A stretch of DNA of 64,000 nt from Ephydatia muelleri (lineage: Eukaryota > Porifera > Demospongiae > Spongillida > Spongillidae). Positions within the stretch are counted from its first letter, which is position 1; the number at the start of each line of letters is the position of its first letter. The DNA lies in the NCBI GenBank assembly GCA_013339895.1, contig JABACO010000006.1, positions 5,539,704-5,603,703 on the forward strand, written 5' to 3'. The translations under genes and the position numbers were made by a program. Shown piece after piece: positions 50,100 through 60,790 of the stretch. The notes beneath the pieces were generated by a model, which made no database searches, was not told the DNA's origin, and worked only from the letters and a program-made list of their open reading frames with translations.

Positions 50100-50245
50100 C
50101 CTCCCTCCTCCCTCCCTCTCTCTCTAACCCCTCCTCCCTCCCTCTCTCTCTAACCCCTCCTCCCTCCCTCTCTCTCTAACCCCTCCTCCCTCCCTCTCTC
50201 TCTAACCCCTCCTCCCTCCCTCTCTCTCTAACCCCTCACTCCCTC
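50100..50245. repeat. 26-bp minisatellite in left arm
   Basis: The unit is TAACCCCTCC plus TCCCTCCCTCTCTCTC. The left arm has five TAACCC junctions and the right arm has six. This accounts for the entire 26-bp length difference between the arms. Confidence 0.9.
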
Positions 50246-50283
50246 TCTCTCTCTGATGCCTTTCTCTCTATACACACCAACAG

Positions 50284-50586
50284 TTGCATAAGGTCAGAGT
50301 ACTGTATCTTGTTGCCATGGTAGTGAATAAGAACAATATGAGGGAGGTCTTATCTGTGGGATGCAGCCATACATCATGCATCACATCATTATCTTTTCAT
50401 GGTGGGTGGGAAAAGAACATCCTGCTAGAGCATGGTGCAAAGGATGATCTGTCTCTGGGCTTCAAATGGGCTCTTGTGGCACTTGTCAGTTGTCAACTGT
50501 TACAAATGTCAATGCCGTATTTTTTATCATGTAGTTATTTCTTGCATGCAACATGTACAGCTCATTCTCAGGATATCTCATGTTGA
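50284..50586 (+). CDS. hypothetical 100-codon ORF in left arm
   Basis: Open frame beginning MHKVRVLYLVAMVV; no recognised domain. It is duplicated exactly at 55937-56239 in the other arm. Parts of its DNA are a diverged repeat of 48740-48900, so it may not be a gene. Confidence 0.2.
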   Translation: MHKVRVLYLVAMVVNKNNMREVLSVGCSHTSCITSLSFHGGWEKNILLEHGAKDDLSLGFKWALVALVSCQLLQMSMPYFLSCSYFLHATCTAHSQDISC

Positions 50587-50734
50587 AAAGGAACTGCAAA
50601 ATAATGAAAGAAAGACATTCTTGTGCAAGAACTCTTTCAACAATAGAAACTTGACATTATAGGAATTTTCTTTCAAGCCACACGATTTTATTATTTTAGT
50701 GCAATTCCAGCTGCATGCTATGCATGTATGTAAC

Positions 50735-51363
50735 ATACATACATGCATGCATACTTACATACATACATACATACATACATACATGCATGCATGCATGCAT
50801 GCATGCATGCATGCATGCATGCATGCATCCATACATACATACATACATACATACATACATACATACATACATACATACATACATACATACATACATACAT
50901 ACATACATACATACATACATACATACATACATACATACATACATACATACATACATACATACATACATACATACATACATACATACATACATACATACAT
51001 ACATACATACATACATACATACATACATACATACATACATACATTCGTACATAAACGACATACATACATAGACATACACACATATCCATAATACGTGGGT
51101 GTGTACATGTCTGGGAGTATGTATGTATGCATGTATGTATGTATGTGAGTGTATGTATGTATGTATGTATGTATGTATGTATGTATGTATGTATGTATGT
51201 ATGTATGTATGTATGTATGTATGTATGTATGTATGTATGTATGTATGTATGTATGTATGTATGTATGTATGTATGTATGTATGTATGTATGTATGTATGT
51301 ATGTATGTATGTATGTATGTATGTATGTATGTATGTATGTATGTATGTATGTATGTATGTATG
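50735..51363. repeat. (ACAT)n and (ATGT)n arrays
   Basis: An ACAT array (about 50735-51046, with a GCAT-rich start) is followed, after a 70-bp unique spacer, by an ATGT array (51118-51363). Together they form a large imperfect inverted array at the inner edge of the left arm. Confidence 0.95.
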
Positions 51364-51429
51364 AAAGTATGTATGTATTGTGTATGTAAGTGTGTATATG
51401 TATGTGTGTATGTGTTTAATGTATAAATC

Positions 51430-51650
51430 AAAACGATTATATTCTGTCGTGAGCAGTAGCATACTAAAACGTGCATGTGATGCAAACTATACATAGTTGT
51501 TCTGTGGACAATGACTATGACTTTACGAAATGCTTCCCCCTCTCCTTCCCTCCCCTCCCACCCTTCTTCCCTCCCTTTCTCATCATCCTTTCCTCCCTCC
51601 CTCCTCTCGATCTCTGACCACCTCCCTTCCTACGCCTTTCTCTATATATC
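51430..51650. repeat. diverged direct repeat of an arm segment
   Basis: This stretch resembles 49890-50110 (GTGGACAATGACTATGAC, then CTTCCCCCTCTCCTTCCCTC) but with substitutions. It lies just inside the left arm, outside the high-identity inverted repeat. Confidence 0.75.
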
Positions 51651-51723
51651 ACTTGCATGCATAATAATATTATGGTGCATACCTATATACAATGTTAGTT
51701 CATCACATTTTTATAATTGAAGG

Positions 51724-53165
51724 TTACTGTGGAATTGATAGTCTCTTGGTAAGGTCTATAAAGCACTTCAAACCATTTTGGAAAGGTTTGTCATCCCCAT
51801 TAACAAGTTTGTAAAATATGGTTGGAAAGTCCAGAATATTGGCTTTAAGTCTTTCGTCTCTTTCAGCCCTTTGTCCATCTTCAAGAGGATCTGTACCAAA
51901 GTGGCTGAATATAGTAAGCTGTCCACCTAAAGAATGATACTGCTGCACAGCTTGTTCTGGACTTGGAATGATGTCTTCATTAACTGGTGAGGTATTATAG
52001 TTGCTTCTCATCCTATTCAAAGGAGTTCCTTTCCCTTGAATAAAAATATTAATGATTATTTTATTAAAATGTACATCAGTACACTATACCTGGAAGACAA
52101 TGATAATTCCAGGAGCCCACTGCCATTGAAGTACCAATCCTGATCACTTGTAGTGTAAACCAAGAAACACAGAACTTTTGTAACTCATCATCAATGTCAA
52201 AGTCTCCCTTTTCCTCCATATCTACCAAGCAAGTTTTGACAGGGTAATTTACTCTGCAATTAATTTCTGGCCAGAATCGTTCCACAGTATGATTCTATAT
52301 TGATAGTCAGGTTAAGACACAAGTACAAGTAACAGTGTGTAACATACCAATTTAGATGTTGTTTGTCGGTGAGGTGGTTTGCTTACATCTCTTCTGTACT
52401 TAGCGAGTACCTCTTGCACATGGAGCATTAAGCACCATTCTTTTCCGTGGTCTACCCTCACTTGTTCCCAGATACCATGCTCCATTAGAATTGGTCTATG
52501 TAAGAATTCACATTTACTTACTGATGTCTAAATGCACGCATGTAGCACTCACCTGAACATTAAGGCATATATGTCAACATTATTTTTTACTGGCATGCTA
52601 ATGAACCCCACTACCATGCCAGAGTACCCATCAATAGCACAGATGTGTGTAACACCAAACATTACAAGTTTTTCATTTTGGTCAACATGCAACTTGTGAC
52701 CAAAATACTTTGCTCTGTACGGCGTTGGGTTTAAATGCTGATGTGCTCTCGAAAGACGAGACTGATGGTACTCCGGGTTTATTAATTTCAGTGCCTTGCC
52801 AACGCGCCCCTCAGATACTCGTATTCCTTCATATGCCAAAAGTCCCGCCATGGTTTTACGTCCATACGTGGGTCCCACCTGTTTGATAAAACTGATAATA
52901 CATACAGCATGATGTAATTTTATGATAGCAAAAATAACACCTTTATTATTGCCTCGGCAACGATTTCTTTTACCCTCTCAGTACTCAAGCGAGAGGATTT
53001 GTGAATCCCTTTAATCTTACAGAAATTTTCTATACTCCTCACGCTGCATCCTTTGGATCCGTTGGTCATTGTCATGAGCTCTTCACGTAGTGTATTGTGC
53101 GTAACGCAATCAGTCACTATCCGTTGCCGAATGTAGTCTTCGAAACTTGACAAAACGTTCTCCAT
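51724..53165 (-). CDS. DDE integrase-core transposase of the 10.25-kb element
   Basis: Five exons in phase with GT-AG borders: 52941-53165, 52553-52878, 52348-52495, 52090-52294 and 51724-52034, giving 404 codons plus stop. The 75-residue first exon has helical, HTH-like character. The second carries VGPTYGRKTMAGLLAYEGIR and FGHKLHVDQNEKLVMFGVTH, holding the likely first catalytic Asp, then AIDGYSGMVVGF. RVDHGKEW supplies the second Asp and LNHTVERFWPEIN the Glu, 38 residues apart. The frame is intact, so the transposase could be active. It would cut and join element ends in the nucleus. It faces the RING gene across 133 bp. The ATG at 53165 is preferred; another in-frame ATG is 15 bases upstream. 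Confidence 0.85.
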
Positions 53166-53298
53166 TACATGTACATACAACGTGACTAATATGATTTAGT
53201 AACTTGAAATAACTCATGGTCATAAGGCGGAGCTCCCGAGATTGGACGTTGGTTATAAGCCTCACGTCCCATCATTAACTTCACATTATTTCGCGGAG
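53166..53298. promoter_or_regulatory. shared upstream region between transposase and RING genes
   Basis: 133 bp separate the two divergent start codons. The layout implies a bidirectional promoter. No clear TATA box is seen in the orientation of either gene. Confidence 0.5.
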
Positions 53299-54465
53299 AT
53301 GTCTGCAACTATTCATTTATGTAGAGGGGACCGTGTATTAGAAATAAGCCTCCGAAGTTACGCAGCTCAACAGTTAGCACGAATGTTCAATGTAGAGCAA
53401 GATACGATATGGCTCAAAAGCAGGTACAAAGATGGCCATGTGTATTTTCCGAATCCTGACGGCGTGTTTGACCTGTTGAACGACGGAGTACTTCCTCACG
53501 CGGAACTTATAGTTGAAGGAGAGCCAAGGCAGGGGCAGGCCAGTCAACCTAGCTGCAGCGGTATTTATGCGCAGCCGTCCCGTAGCTCTGCGATTGTCAT
53601 GGACAGTACTCCTCCTCGTTACTCGCCTGGATCGCAGTTTACATCCGTAACAGCCCACAGAGGAAAGCGACCTTTAGAAGAGGCTACCTATCGTTTAAAG
53701 ATCATTCAAGCCACCATGGCTTTCGCCAGTCCTGGTAACAAGAAACCAACGTTTGAATGCCACGGACAGGCGTTTTTCGAGATCACCGAGTCCAATGCCA
53801 ACGTACCAGCTTTACTAGTAGCAGTTCGAACTGAATTCGGCGAGGATTACACCATCGTGACAGGAGACGGGCTAGAAGTAAAAGATTCATTTGGCACACA
53901 AGGTTAGTATATATGGCCGTTTATATACGATTTACTCAGTACATGTATTTGTCTTAAAATAGGTTTGAAGTTTTGGAAAGTGAACGCTCGCAAATTTTTT
54001 GCTGTTCCTGAAGAATCACTTGGAAAACCTGCCAAAATGTCGCGAGCAGGACAAATTGCGGGTTTAGATGCTTCGCCACAGGCAGTACCGTGCAATGATT
54101 GTTGCCGTGACATTGTCGATGATATGAAAAGAAAACTGGATTTGACATTTAAACTAGCTGCTGGGACGAAGATACCAATAGGTTTGCAGAAGTTACTCGC
54201 TGATGGTTTCAAGTGCAAAATCTGCCAAAGTGTTATTAAACCCCCTGTCATAGCTTCAAACTGTTGCAAGCAGCTACTAGGTTGTGATGCCTGCATTAAG
54301 ACGTGGTATCAGGATAGTCCCACCACAAAAAATTGTCCCGGGTGCAACAAAGAAAGGGGATTTCCGGAAACAATGAGGCTGCACGGACTCGATGAGCTGC
54401 TTCTGGCAACTAAAGATTTAGTTGATGACATTTTGGATGATGCTATATCTGTTGATAGTGACTAA
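53299..54465 (+). CDS. RING-type zinc-binding protein of the 10.25-kb element
   Basis: Two exons, 53299-53902 and 53963-54465, give 368 codons in phase. The N-terminus MSATIHLCRGDRVLEISLRS is followed by a ubiquitin-like-sized region to about residue 75 and a Ser/Pro/Gln-rich linker. A second folded region lies near 135-200. The C-terminus has a Cys pair (CNDCC) near residue 250, then a RING/U-box-like cluster from CKIC (about 285) through CCKQLLGCDACIKTWY to CPGC (about 327). RING domains usually act as E3 ubiquitin ligases. Here the role is unknown, perhaps regulating the transposase or host factors. The tail is acidic (VDDILDDAISVDSD). The ATG at 53299 suits the MSAT start; an upstream in-frame ATG at 53242 also exists. 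Confidence 0.8.
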
Positions 54466-55440
54466 CATACATGAGCGCTGTGTATACACGCATGCAATTT
54501 TTATGTATGCATTTCTGCTGATCAAAAATTGTATCCAATGAAAATTCGTCTATACATGCATGCATGTATGCATATCTGCTGATCAAAAATTGTATCCATT
54601 TGAAAATTCAATGCAGGGTGATACAAGGGGGGTGCTCACATATACAGTACAAATTTGATTGTATATGTACCAGTATAATCTCATATTTAAATCCATTCAA
54701 TTTTAACCAGCAAGTTTTGCATCAGAGTTAGGAGGTACACATCTTTGTGGCGTTTATGATCTATGCTACAGATAGTGTCTGACAAGGCCTACAGCCCTTA
54801 CACTGTTGTCTCCGGGAACGAACCTCTTGATGTCTTTGTATACTATAGCTTTGCATGATGGAAATTGGCAGGCACATTCAATCACATCGACATTTTGGTG
54901 TGCCGACTTACCCAAAGCCATTTTGTGCCAACTATCCCCAATGATACCTGAGATGCATAACTACTTATAATGGCCAAGGTTAACAACGTATAGAACATAG
55001 ACATTGCTTTCTGGGAAGCTTGGTCGGGTGTACATAACTCATAAACTCAACACTGATTAAGAAATGACCTAAATAAAATAGCAAAGCCAAAAATTTTACT
55101 CCACAGGAAAAAAAGTCACAAATTCAAATGCTTAGACACTTAACTTTAATAGCTACGTTTCATCTGTACATCATGTAAAATTGCTAATGTCAACCGTTAC
55201 CAAGATATAAATGATGTGACAACCAAAACGTGACTTGTAGCCCCGGGGCGGTCTCCCCTATATAACCATTGCTTATGTAATCGCCATTACAACAACTTTC
55301 AGTCAACATTATTACAACTTTCAGTTTCAGTTCTTGCAGCATATAAGCCAAAGTCAGTGTTACAATGGGGTAACTATTAATAGCATTACTAATATAATGA
55401 TATACAATATGAATCAGTGCAGAGGAACATGAGGACATGT
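54466..55440. other. 3' flank of RING gene, no gene seen
   Basis: A direct repeat (TCTGCTGATCAAAAATTGTA near 54515 and again near 54573) lies just after the RING stop. The remainder to the ATGT array is AT-rich non-coding sequence. Confidence 0.5.
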
Positions 55441-55780
55441 AATATGTATGCATTTATGCATATGTGTGTTATGTGTGTGTATGTATGCATGAATGTAGGT
55501 ATGTGTGTATGTCTGTATGTATGTGCATGTGTGTTTGTGTGTGTATGTTGTATGTATGTATGTGCATGTGTGTTTGTGTGTGTATGCTGTATGTATGAAT
55601 GTACATGTACATGTATGTATGTATGTATGTATGTATGTATGTATGTATGTATGTATGTATGTATGTATGTATGTATGTATGTATGTATGTATGTATGTAT
55701 GTATGTATGTATGTATGTATGTATGTATGTATGTATGTATGTATGTATGTATGTATGTATGTATGTATGGATGCATGCAT
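55441..55780. repeat. (ATGT)n array at inner edge of right arm
   Basis: Irregular ATGT/GTGT sequence to about 55615, then a pure ATGT array to 55769 and a GCAT motif. It mirrors the ACAT array at the inner edge of the left arm but differs in length. Confidence 0.95.
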
Positions 55781-55782
55781 GC

Positions 55783-58401
55783 ATGTATGTTACATACATG
55801 CATAGCATGCAGCTGGAATTGCACTAAAATAATAAAATCGTGTGGCTTGAAAGAAAATTCCTATAATGTCAAGTTTCTATTGTTGAAAGAGTTCTTGCAC
55901 AAGAATGTCTTTCTTTCATTATTTTGCAGTTCCTTTTCAACATGAGATATCCTGAGAATGAGCTGTACATGTTGCATGCAAGAAATAACTACATGATAAA
56001 AAATACGGCATTGACATTTGTAACAGTTGACAACTGACAAGTGCCACAAGAGCCCATTTGAAGCCCAGAGACAGATCATCCTTTGCACCATGCTCTAGCA
56101 GGATGTTCTTTTCCCACCCACCATGAAAAGATAATGATGTGATGCATGATGTATGGCTGCATCCCACAGATAAGACCTCCCTCATATTGTTCTTATTCAC
56201 TACCATGGCAACAAGATACAGTACTCTGACCTTATGCAACTGTTGGTGTGTATAGAGAGAAAGGCATCAGAGAGAGAGAGGGAGTGAGGGGTTAGAGAGA
56301 GAGGGAGGGAGGAGGGGTTAGAGAGAGAGGGAGGGAGGAGGGGTTAGAGAGAGAGGGAGGGAGGAGGGGTTAGAGAGAGAGGGAGGGAGGAGGGGTTAGA
56401 GAGAGAGGGAGGGAGGAGGGGTTAGAGAGAGAGGGAGGGAGGAGGGAGGGAGAGTGAGGAGGAGGGAGGGATGAGGGAGGGATGGAGGAGGGAGTGAGAA
56501 GGGATGGAAAAAGGGCAGGAGTGAGGGAGATGAGGAGATAGGGAGGGAGGGAGGGAGGGAAGGAGAGGGGGAAGGATTTTGTAAGGTCATAGTCATTGTC
56601 CACGGAACAACTACGTACAGTAGTTTGCATCATGTTTTTGTATGCCATTGCTCATGACAGAATATTATAGTTTGTTTTAGGTACAGAAACACACACTATT
56701 AATTTTCATACACACACACCACACTCACACACACACACACACCACACACACACACACACACAAATAGTATACCAGCATCGGAAATTAAAAGCACAACTTA
56801 AATACATATAGTTTAGGTAGCAAGTAGTTGTTGTCCCTCCATACAATAGTGCTTTAGATATGTGTGTGATCATCTCCTTGTCCTGTGGGACCGGCAATAC
56901 AGAGGTATGGAAAGTAAGAAACTACGTTAAGCTGGTTGTGGTTGATGGTAATGGATGGCAAGAAACATTTACTTGGAACATTGAACATGCTAGCCTACTT
57001 CCTCAGTTCATAAATTCTTGCAACAGTGTGGGTAAGTCCATTAATGATGTCATGGGGGCTAACAGGTTTCATCTGCCTTCATGTAATTTGTGTATAGAGT
57101 GTAACTAGTGGGACAGGGACAACTGCTACGTGCCATCTAAACTGCTAGGAATGGTTCTATATGGACTCAATTCTGCAGGCCATGAGTTTAAAAACTGGCA
57201 AACATCACAACAGTTACTCTTTGTGCCAAAGAAGGTTGTTACATATTGTTATCGCTTAACTTGAAACTATGCCGACTATGATAGCTTGAGCACTTGTGGC
57301 TCATGACTGCTGATAGAATGCCGGAGAAAGTGTTGTTTAGCCACTGAACTGAGTCATGGAAAGAGACCATGCACCAATAGCATATTTTGTGCACTATATA
57401 TCAAACGATTCAGGTCTTTGATGGTGCCCACAAAGAGGCCGTTCATAAATTACGTCACGTTATTTTTGACCATTATGAACCCTCCTCCCCCCCTCCCCCC
57501 CGTCATACGATGTCCCATACTGATGTATGCTTAATTTATACGTCGTCACACTGGCTGATACCCCCTCCCCCCTTCAGTGTGACATAATTTATGAACAGCC
57601 CCAAATGCCATTGGAAGCCACGTTAGCATCACGTACTAGTAAAGTGCAGTGGGATGTACTTTCGCCGACCCCATGAAAAGATAATTGTGTAAGTACTGTC
57701 TCACATGCAGCTTCTCACACTCATGGCAAAAAGTACTCTGATCTTATGCAACCAACTTAGTACCATGCTGTCACATTATTTTGTCCATTCATGGTTGTAG
57801 CCAGTTTTGCATCTCATATGCACATGTGTATGTATACCCTTTAACAGACTGTTAACAATGTAATATTATTTAGAGGGGGAGGAGGGGGATTATGGTAAAA
57901 ACACTATTAAGTACACACGCTGACACGTACACACATGCACACAAACACACATGTACGCACACGCACGAACACACCACAGCAAATATACTGTTGGCAGCTT
58001 CGAGTACAGTACCATAGTATGAATACAGCAAGGATGCAATTTTACCGTTATATAGAACATACATGCATACGCACACATACGCCTACTAGTCTGGGGACCC
58101 TAGGGTCCCCAGACTATACGCCTACATGGTATACGCGCGCGTTCCGTGCGAGGGGTCGATTCCGGTGGTTCGAGGCAGGTCGGCACTGCTTCCAGACCAT
58201 TACTCTGCTTCGGATTGAGCACTGTTCATTATATTGACAAAGACAACGATATTTCATTTTTCATTTTTCAATATGTTGCGACGCGCTAGATTAGGCCACA
58301 AATAGAACTCCATCACGTGAAACATTGCCAATTGAGCCGAAATTGCCCTCTTTGTATAAATAGAAATACGAGAAATTGAAATGTGGAAAAGTACACGGAC
58401 C
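55783..58401 (-). repeat. right terminal inverted repeat (2619 bp)
   Basis: Reverse complement of 48148-50740 apart from one extra 26-bp unit within 56281-56455. It contains the mirror ORFs (55937-56239 minus; 56860-57108 plus), the mirror MITE and the 28-bp palindrome at 58088-58115. Confidence 0.92.
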
Positions 58402-58407
58402 GTGCTG
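58402..58407. repeat. right target-site duplication GTGCTG
   Basis: GTGCTG follows the CGGACC terminus directly and equals 48142-48147. Confidence 0.85.
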
Positions 58408-58754
58408 GTACTTGCTTCATCTTTTTCAATCTCTTCCACTTCATTTCCTTCATGTTCATCTGAACTCTGAGCAATAGTTGGCTCATCGGTAACATGACGT
58501 TTAAAAAACCTCTCTTGCTGAAACTCCATAAATGCCTTCTTTTTACTTTCGCTCTTCTGCCGTTTGCTTAATTTAGCCCATCTACTCCTAAGACTACGAA
58601 AGCGATAAACCCATCGATCAAGACCTACAGGCTCGTCCACTATTCCTTCATCGTTTATAAATCGTCTGGCTGCCTCCACGTTGCTTTTAACCTTCAGTAC
58701 GTACCTTTCAAACGCTTCTTGATTGCTAATACTAGTACTTCGGTCGTCGGCCAT
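58402..58754 (-). pseudogene. 5' part of an ORF split by the 10.25-kb element
   Basis: The minus-strand ATG at 58754 opens MADDRSTSISNQEAFERYVL, then a basic helical stretch (RFRSLRSRWAKLSKRQKSES) and an acidic stretch (NEVEEIEKDEAS). The frame then enters the element. With the 3' part at 47931-48147 and one target copy removed the length is 564 bases, exactly 188 codons. The family is not recognised. It could be a host gene or an ORF of an older element nested in the Gypsy remnant. Confidence 0.7.
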
Positions 58755-59660
58755 AATTACAAAAGCAAGTTTAGTTGCGATTATTAACAACGTTGTATCG
58801 TTAGTAGCTCGTGTTTAGAGCGTTTTTAAAAATCCAAACTTTGAAGCGGCAAGAAGCGGCGCGTGTTAATAGGTAGGCATTTAATAGCAGAAGGCTTTTA
58901 CTATATTACTTTGCTTGAGAAGGCCGCCCTATTTCACCCGTTTGTTCCCTTAGGCGGTTGCACGTGATTTTATTACATTCCGCAACTGAGTAATCCAATT
59001 AAATTGAAGTTCTGTGACGAGCTATGCGTATAAAAATTATACCAGCATCTGTAAGAAGGCTTTAAGAATATATGTCTACTTTATTTACTTTCCATCACTC
59101 ACAGTGATTTTAAAATAATCCGTAACACACAAATACATCTGTTGACCACATTTACCTCAATTTAATACTTTGCACTTGGCTATCAGGGCCAATATAAGGT
59201 CTAATTTGAAGTTGGAGCACAAATTATGATACCTCAGGGAGTTTAAAACAATTTTTAAAAATAAAGTCTGACATTATATCCTGACCCCATGTCATGGTCT
59301 TAAACCACTGTGCAATGTTTTCAGGCAATATCTACCCTTGTCTAGGTCTTTGTGAATGATTTAAGGCCAAGCCATATTTACCTGCCATTCTTTGACGAAT
59401 TTTGCATTTAACTCCAATACCTTGTCCCCTATACTTTAAATATAGAATTTGTGTTGTGTTTTTTTTGTGCACAGAGGTGTAGCCTTGGCACGATATTGTT
59501 CCTGAAGATCATCCATATGTATAGTGTTCAGATTCTGTGGTGATGTGTTACCACCCATAGCACTTTGCATCTGCACATGAACTCATGCAGACTGAAAACT
59601 TAGCCTCTCGAAAATGTATTAGAAAAAAGGGGTATAGCCAGTAGAAGCATGAACGGATGT
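58755..59660. other. no gene seen
   Basis: Upstream flank of the split ORF followed by AT-rich sequence. No supported ORF or repeat array. Confidence 0.4.
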
Positions 59661-59911
59661 TATATATGGGATTGTTTCCGCAAAAAGGACCTAACGCATG
59701 TTTTTTATTTCAATATTTCAAATTCTTTGATGTTCTAGAAGTCTGAAATGTCATTTATGCATTGCTTCTTACGCACTGAGTATCTGTCATGGAGTTGTAA
59801 GGCTCTGAATTTTTAATTAGCCATGCATTTCAATGCAAGCATTACATTTCTATTGCGCGTACTGGAAAATTTATAATGTATGTCCTTTTCGCAGAAACGA
59901 TCCCATATATA
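59661..59911. mobile_element. 251-bp MITE with 30-bp inverted termini
   Basis: TATATATGGGATTGTTTCCG at 59661-59680, continuing to 59690, is matched by the reverse complement at 59882-59911 with three mismatches over 30 bp. The TA-rich outermost bases make the exact target duplication ambiguous. A partial second copy is at 29920-29968. Confidence 0.8.
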
Positions 59912-60009
59912 GGTAAATATTATCATGCAAACACACCTGTAGCTAAACATGATTTTCTGAGTGTGATCATCCCAGTTATTTTACTACTTGAATCAGGGAA
60001 CATTTTAGT

Positions 60010-60790
60010 GTTTGATTAAATCACTACTCATGATATGGACTTGCAACTCTGTGCTCAATGCCTGTTAAGTTCCGAAGATGATTGACAACCTGACAATTTC
60101 TATAGAATGTGTGTGGACATACCTGATTACAACCCCTGATCAGATACTGTTACGAGTACCCATGACAAAGGATGAGGTCATTTAGAAACTCTGTAACACT
60201 AATGGCTTCTTTTGTTGGAGATGCCTGTGCTTCTAGCCACTTAGAAAAGTAATCTGTAACGACTATAATACTTGTTACCATTTGTGATTGTTGCCAATGG
60301 CCGGCCCAATGAGTCTATTCCTATCTGCTTCCATCCAGTTATTGTTGGAAACTGGTACAAAATAAAGCTCTCCAGATGGATGATCAAATTTTCTTTTCGT
60401 CTTCTGACATTGATCACAATCCAGCACCTGGTAGACACAGAAATATATATTTTTTAAAAGAACAAATGAGGAAATGCTGACGCGGCATTAAATGATAAGA
60501 GAAATGCTTTAGTTACCCAAATTGTCACATACATCCTTTGATAATTGTGGCCAGGAATAATTTTGCATCATCACATGTGTTCTGTCGCGCGACCTTTACG
60601 GTTTCCCGCTGGTCCGATGTGGCAACCATTAATGATCTGCCTTCTTGTCTTCTTATATAAAGCGCATCCCCATTATTAGATTTCTGTTGATACTCGCTAT
60701 AGCTGCCCATCTTGCACTCGGTACTGCTTTGGTCCTTAGCGAATGGCACACTTGTCTTATTTTTTGCAGGCCTGAGGGTAGATTCCACGT
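60010..60790 (-). pseudogene. Ty3/Gypsy-type integrase remnant
   Basis: On the minus strand, across several frames, one reads a zinc-binding region with a C-x2-C-like end near 60420. Next come IGIDSLGRPLATITNGNKYY, then VTDYFSKWLEAQ, a SDQG motif, and GIEHRVASPYHE near 60010. These follow the order of an LTR-retrotransposon integrase core. Frame breaks and a truncated 3' end make it non-functional. The matching C-terminal tail is at 47232-47453, separated by later insertions. Confidence 0.7.

Larger units (their letters stand above)
48148..50740 (+). repeat. left terminal inverted repeat (2593 bp)
   Basis: Base p here pairs with base 106549-p of the right arm until the 26-bp repeat near 50110-50235. 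After that the offset changes by 26. The arm holds a 28-bp palindrome, a nested MITE, a TG array (49788-49845), a CCCT-rich minisatellite and two ORFs of unknown meaning. Confidence 0.92.
48148..58401. mobile_element. 10,254-bp DNA transposon with 2.6-kb terminal inverted repeats
   Basis: Arms 48148-50740 and 55783-58401 are reverse complements of each other. The outer ends are GGTCCGTGTAC and its complement. The interior (50741-55782) holds two divergent spliced genes, a DDE integrase-like transposase (minus) and a RING-type protein (plus), plus ACAT/ATGT arrays. A 6-bp target duplication flanks it and it interrupts an ORF. The catalytic gene resembles integrase-core transposases found in scattered metazoan genomes. 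A 6-bp duplication is known for Polintons and, as I recall, for IS3EU elements, but no polymerase B, packaging ATPase or capsid gene is present. I therefore cannot assign a superfamily with confidence. Confidence 0.88.

Noticed and set aside
53374-53658. 94-codon minus-strand ORF
   Set aside because: It is a shadow of the RING gene first exon on the opposite strand.
48148-58401. Polinton/Maverick assignment
   Set aside because: A 6-bp duplication and an integrase fit, but there is no protein-primed polymerase, packaging ATPase, protease or capsid gene, and the termini are not of the expected AG type.
48148-58401. Inverted repeat as an assembly artefact
   Set aside because: The target duplication, exact frame restoration of the interrupted ORF and a one-unit length difference between arms argue for a real insertion, though long reads should confirm it.
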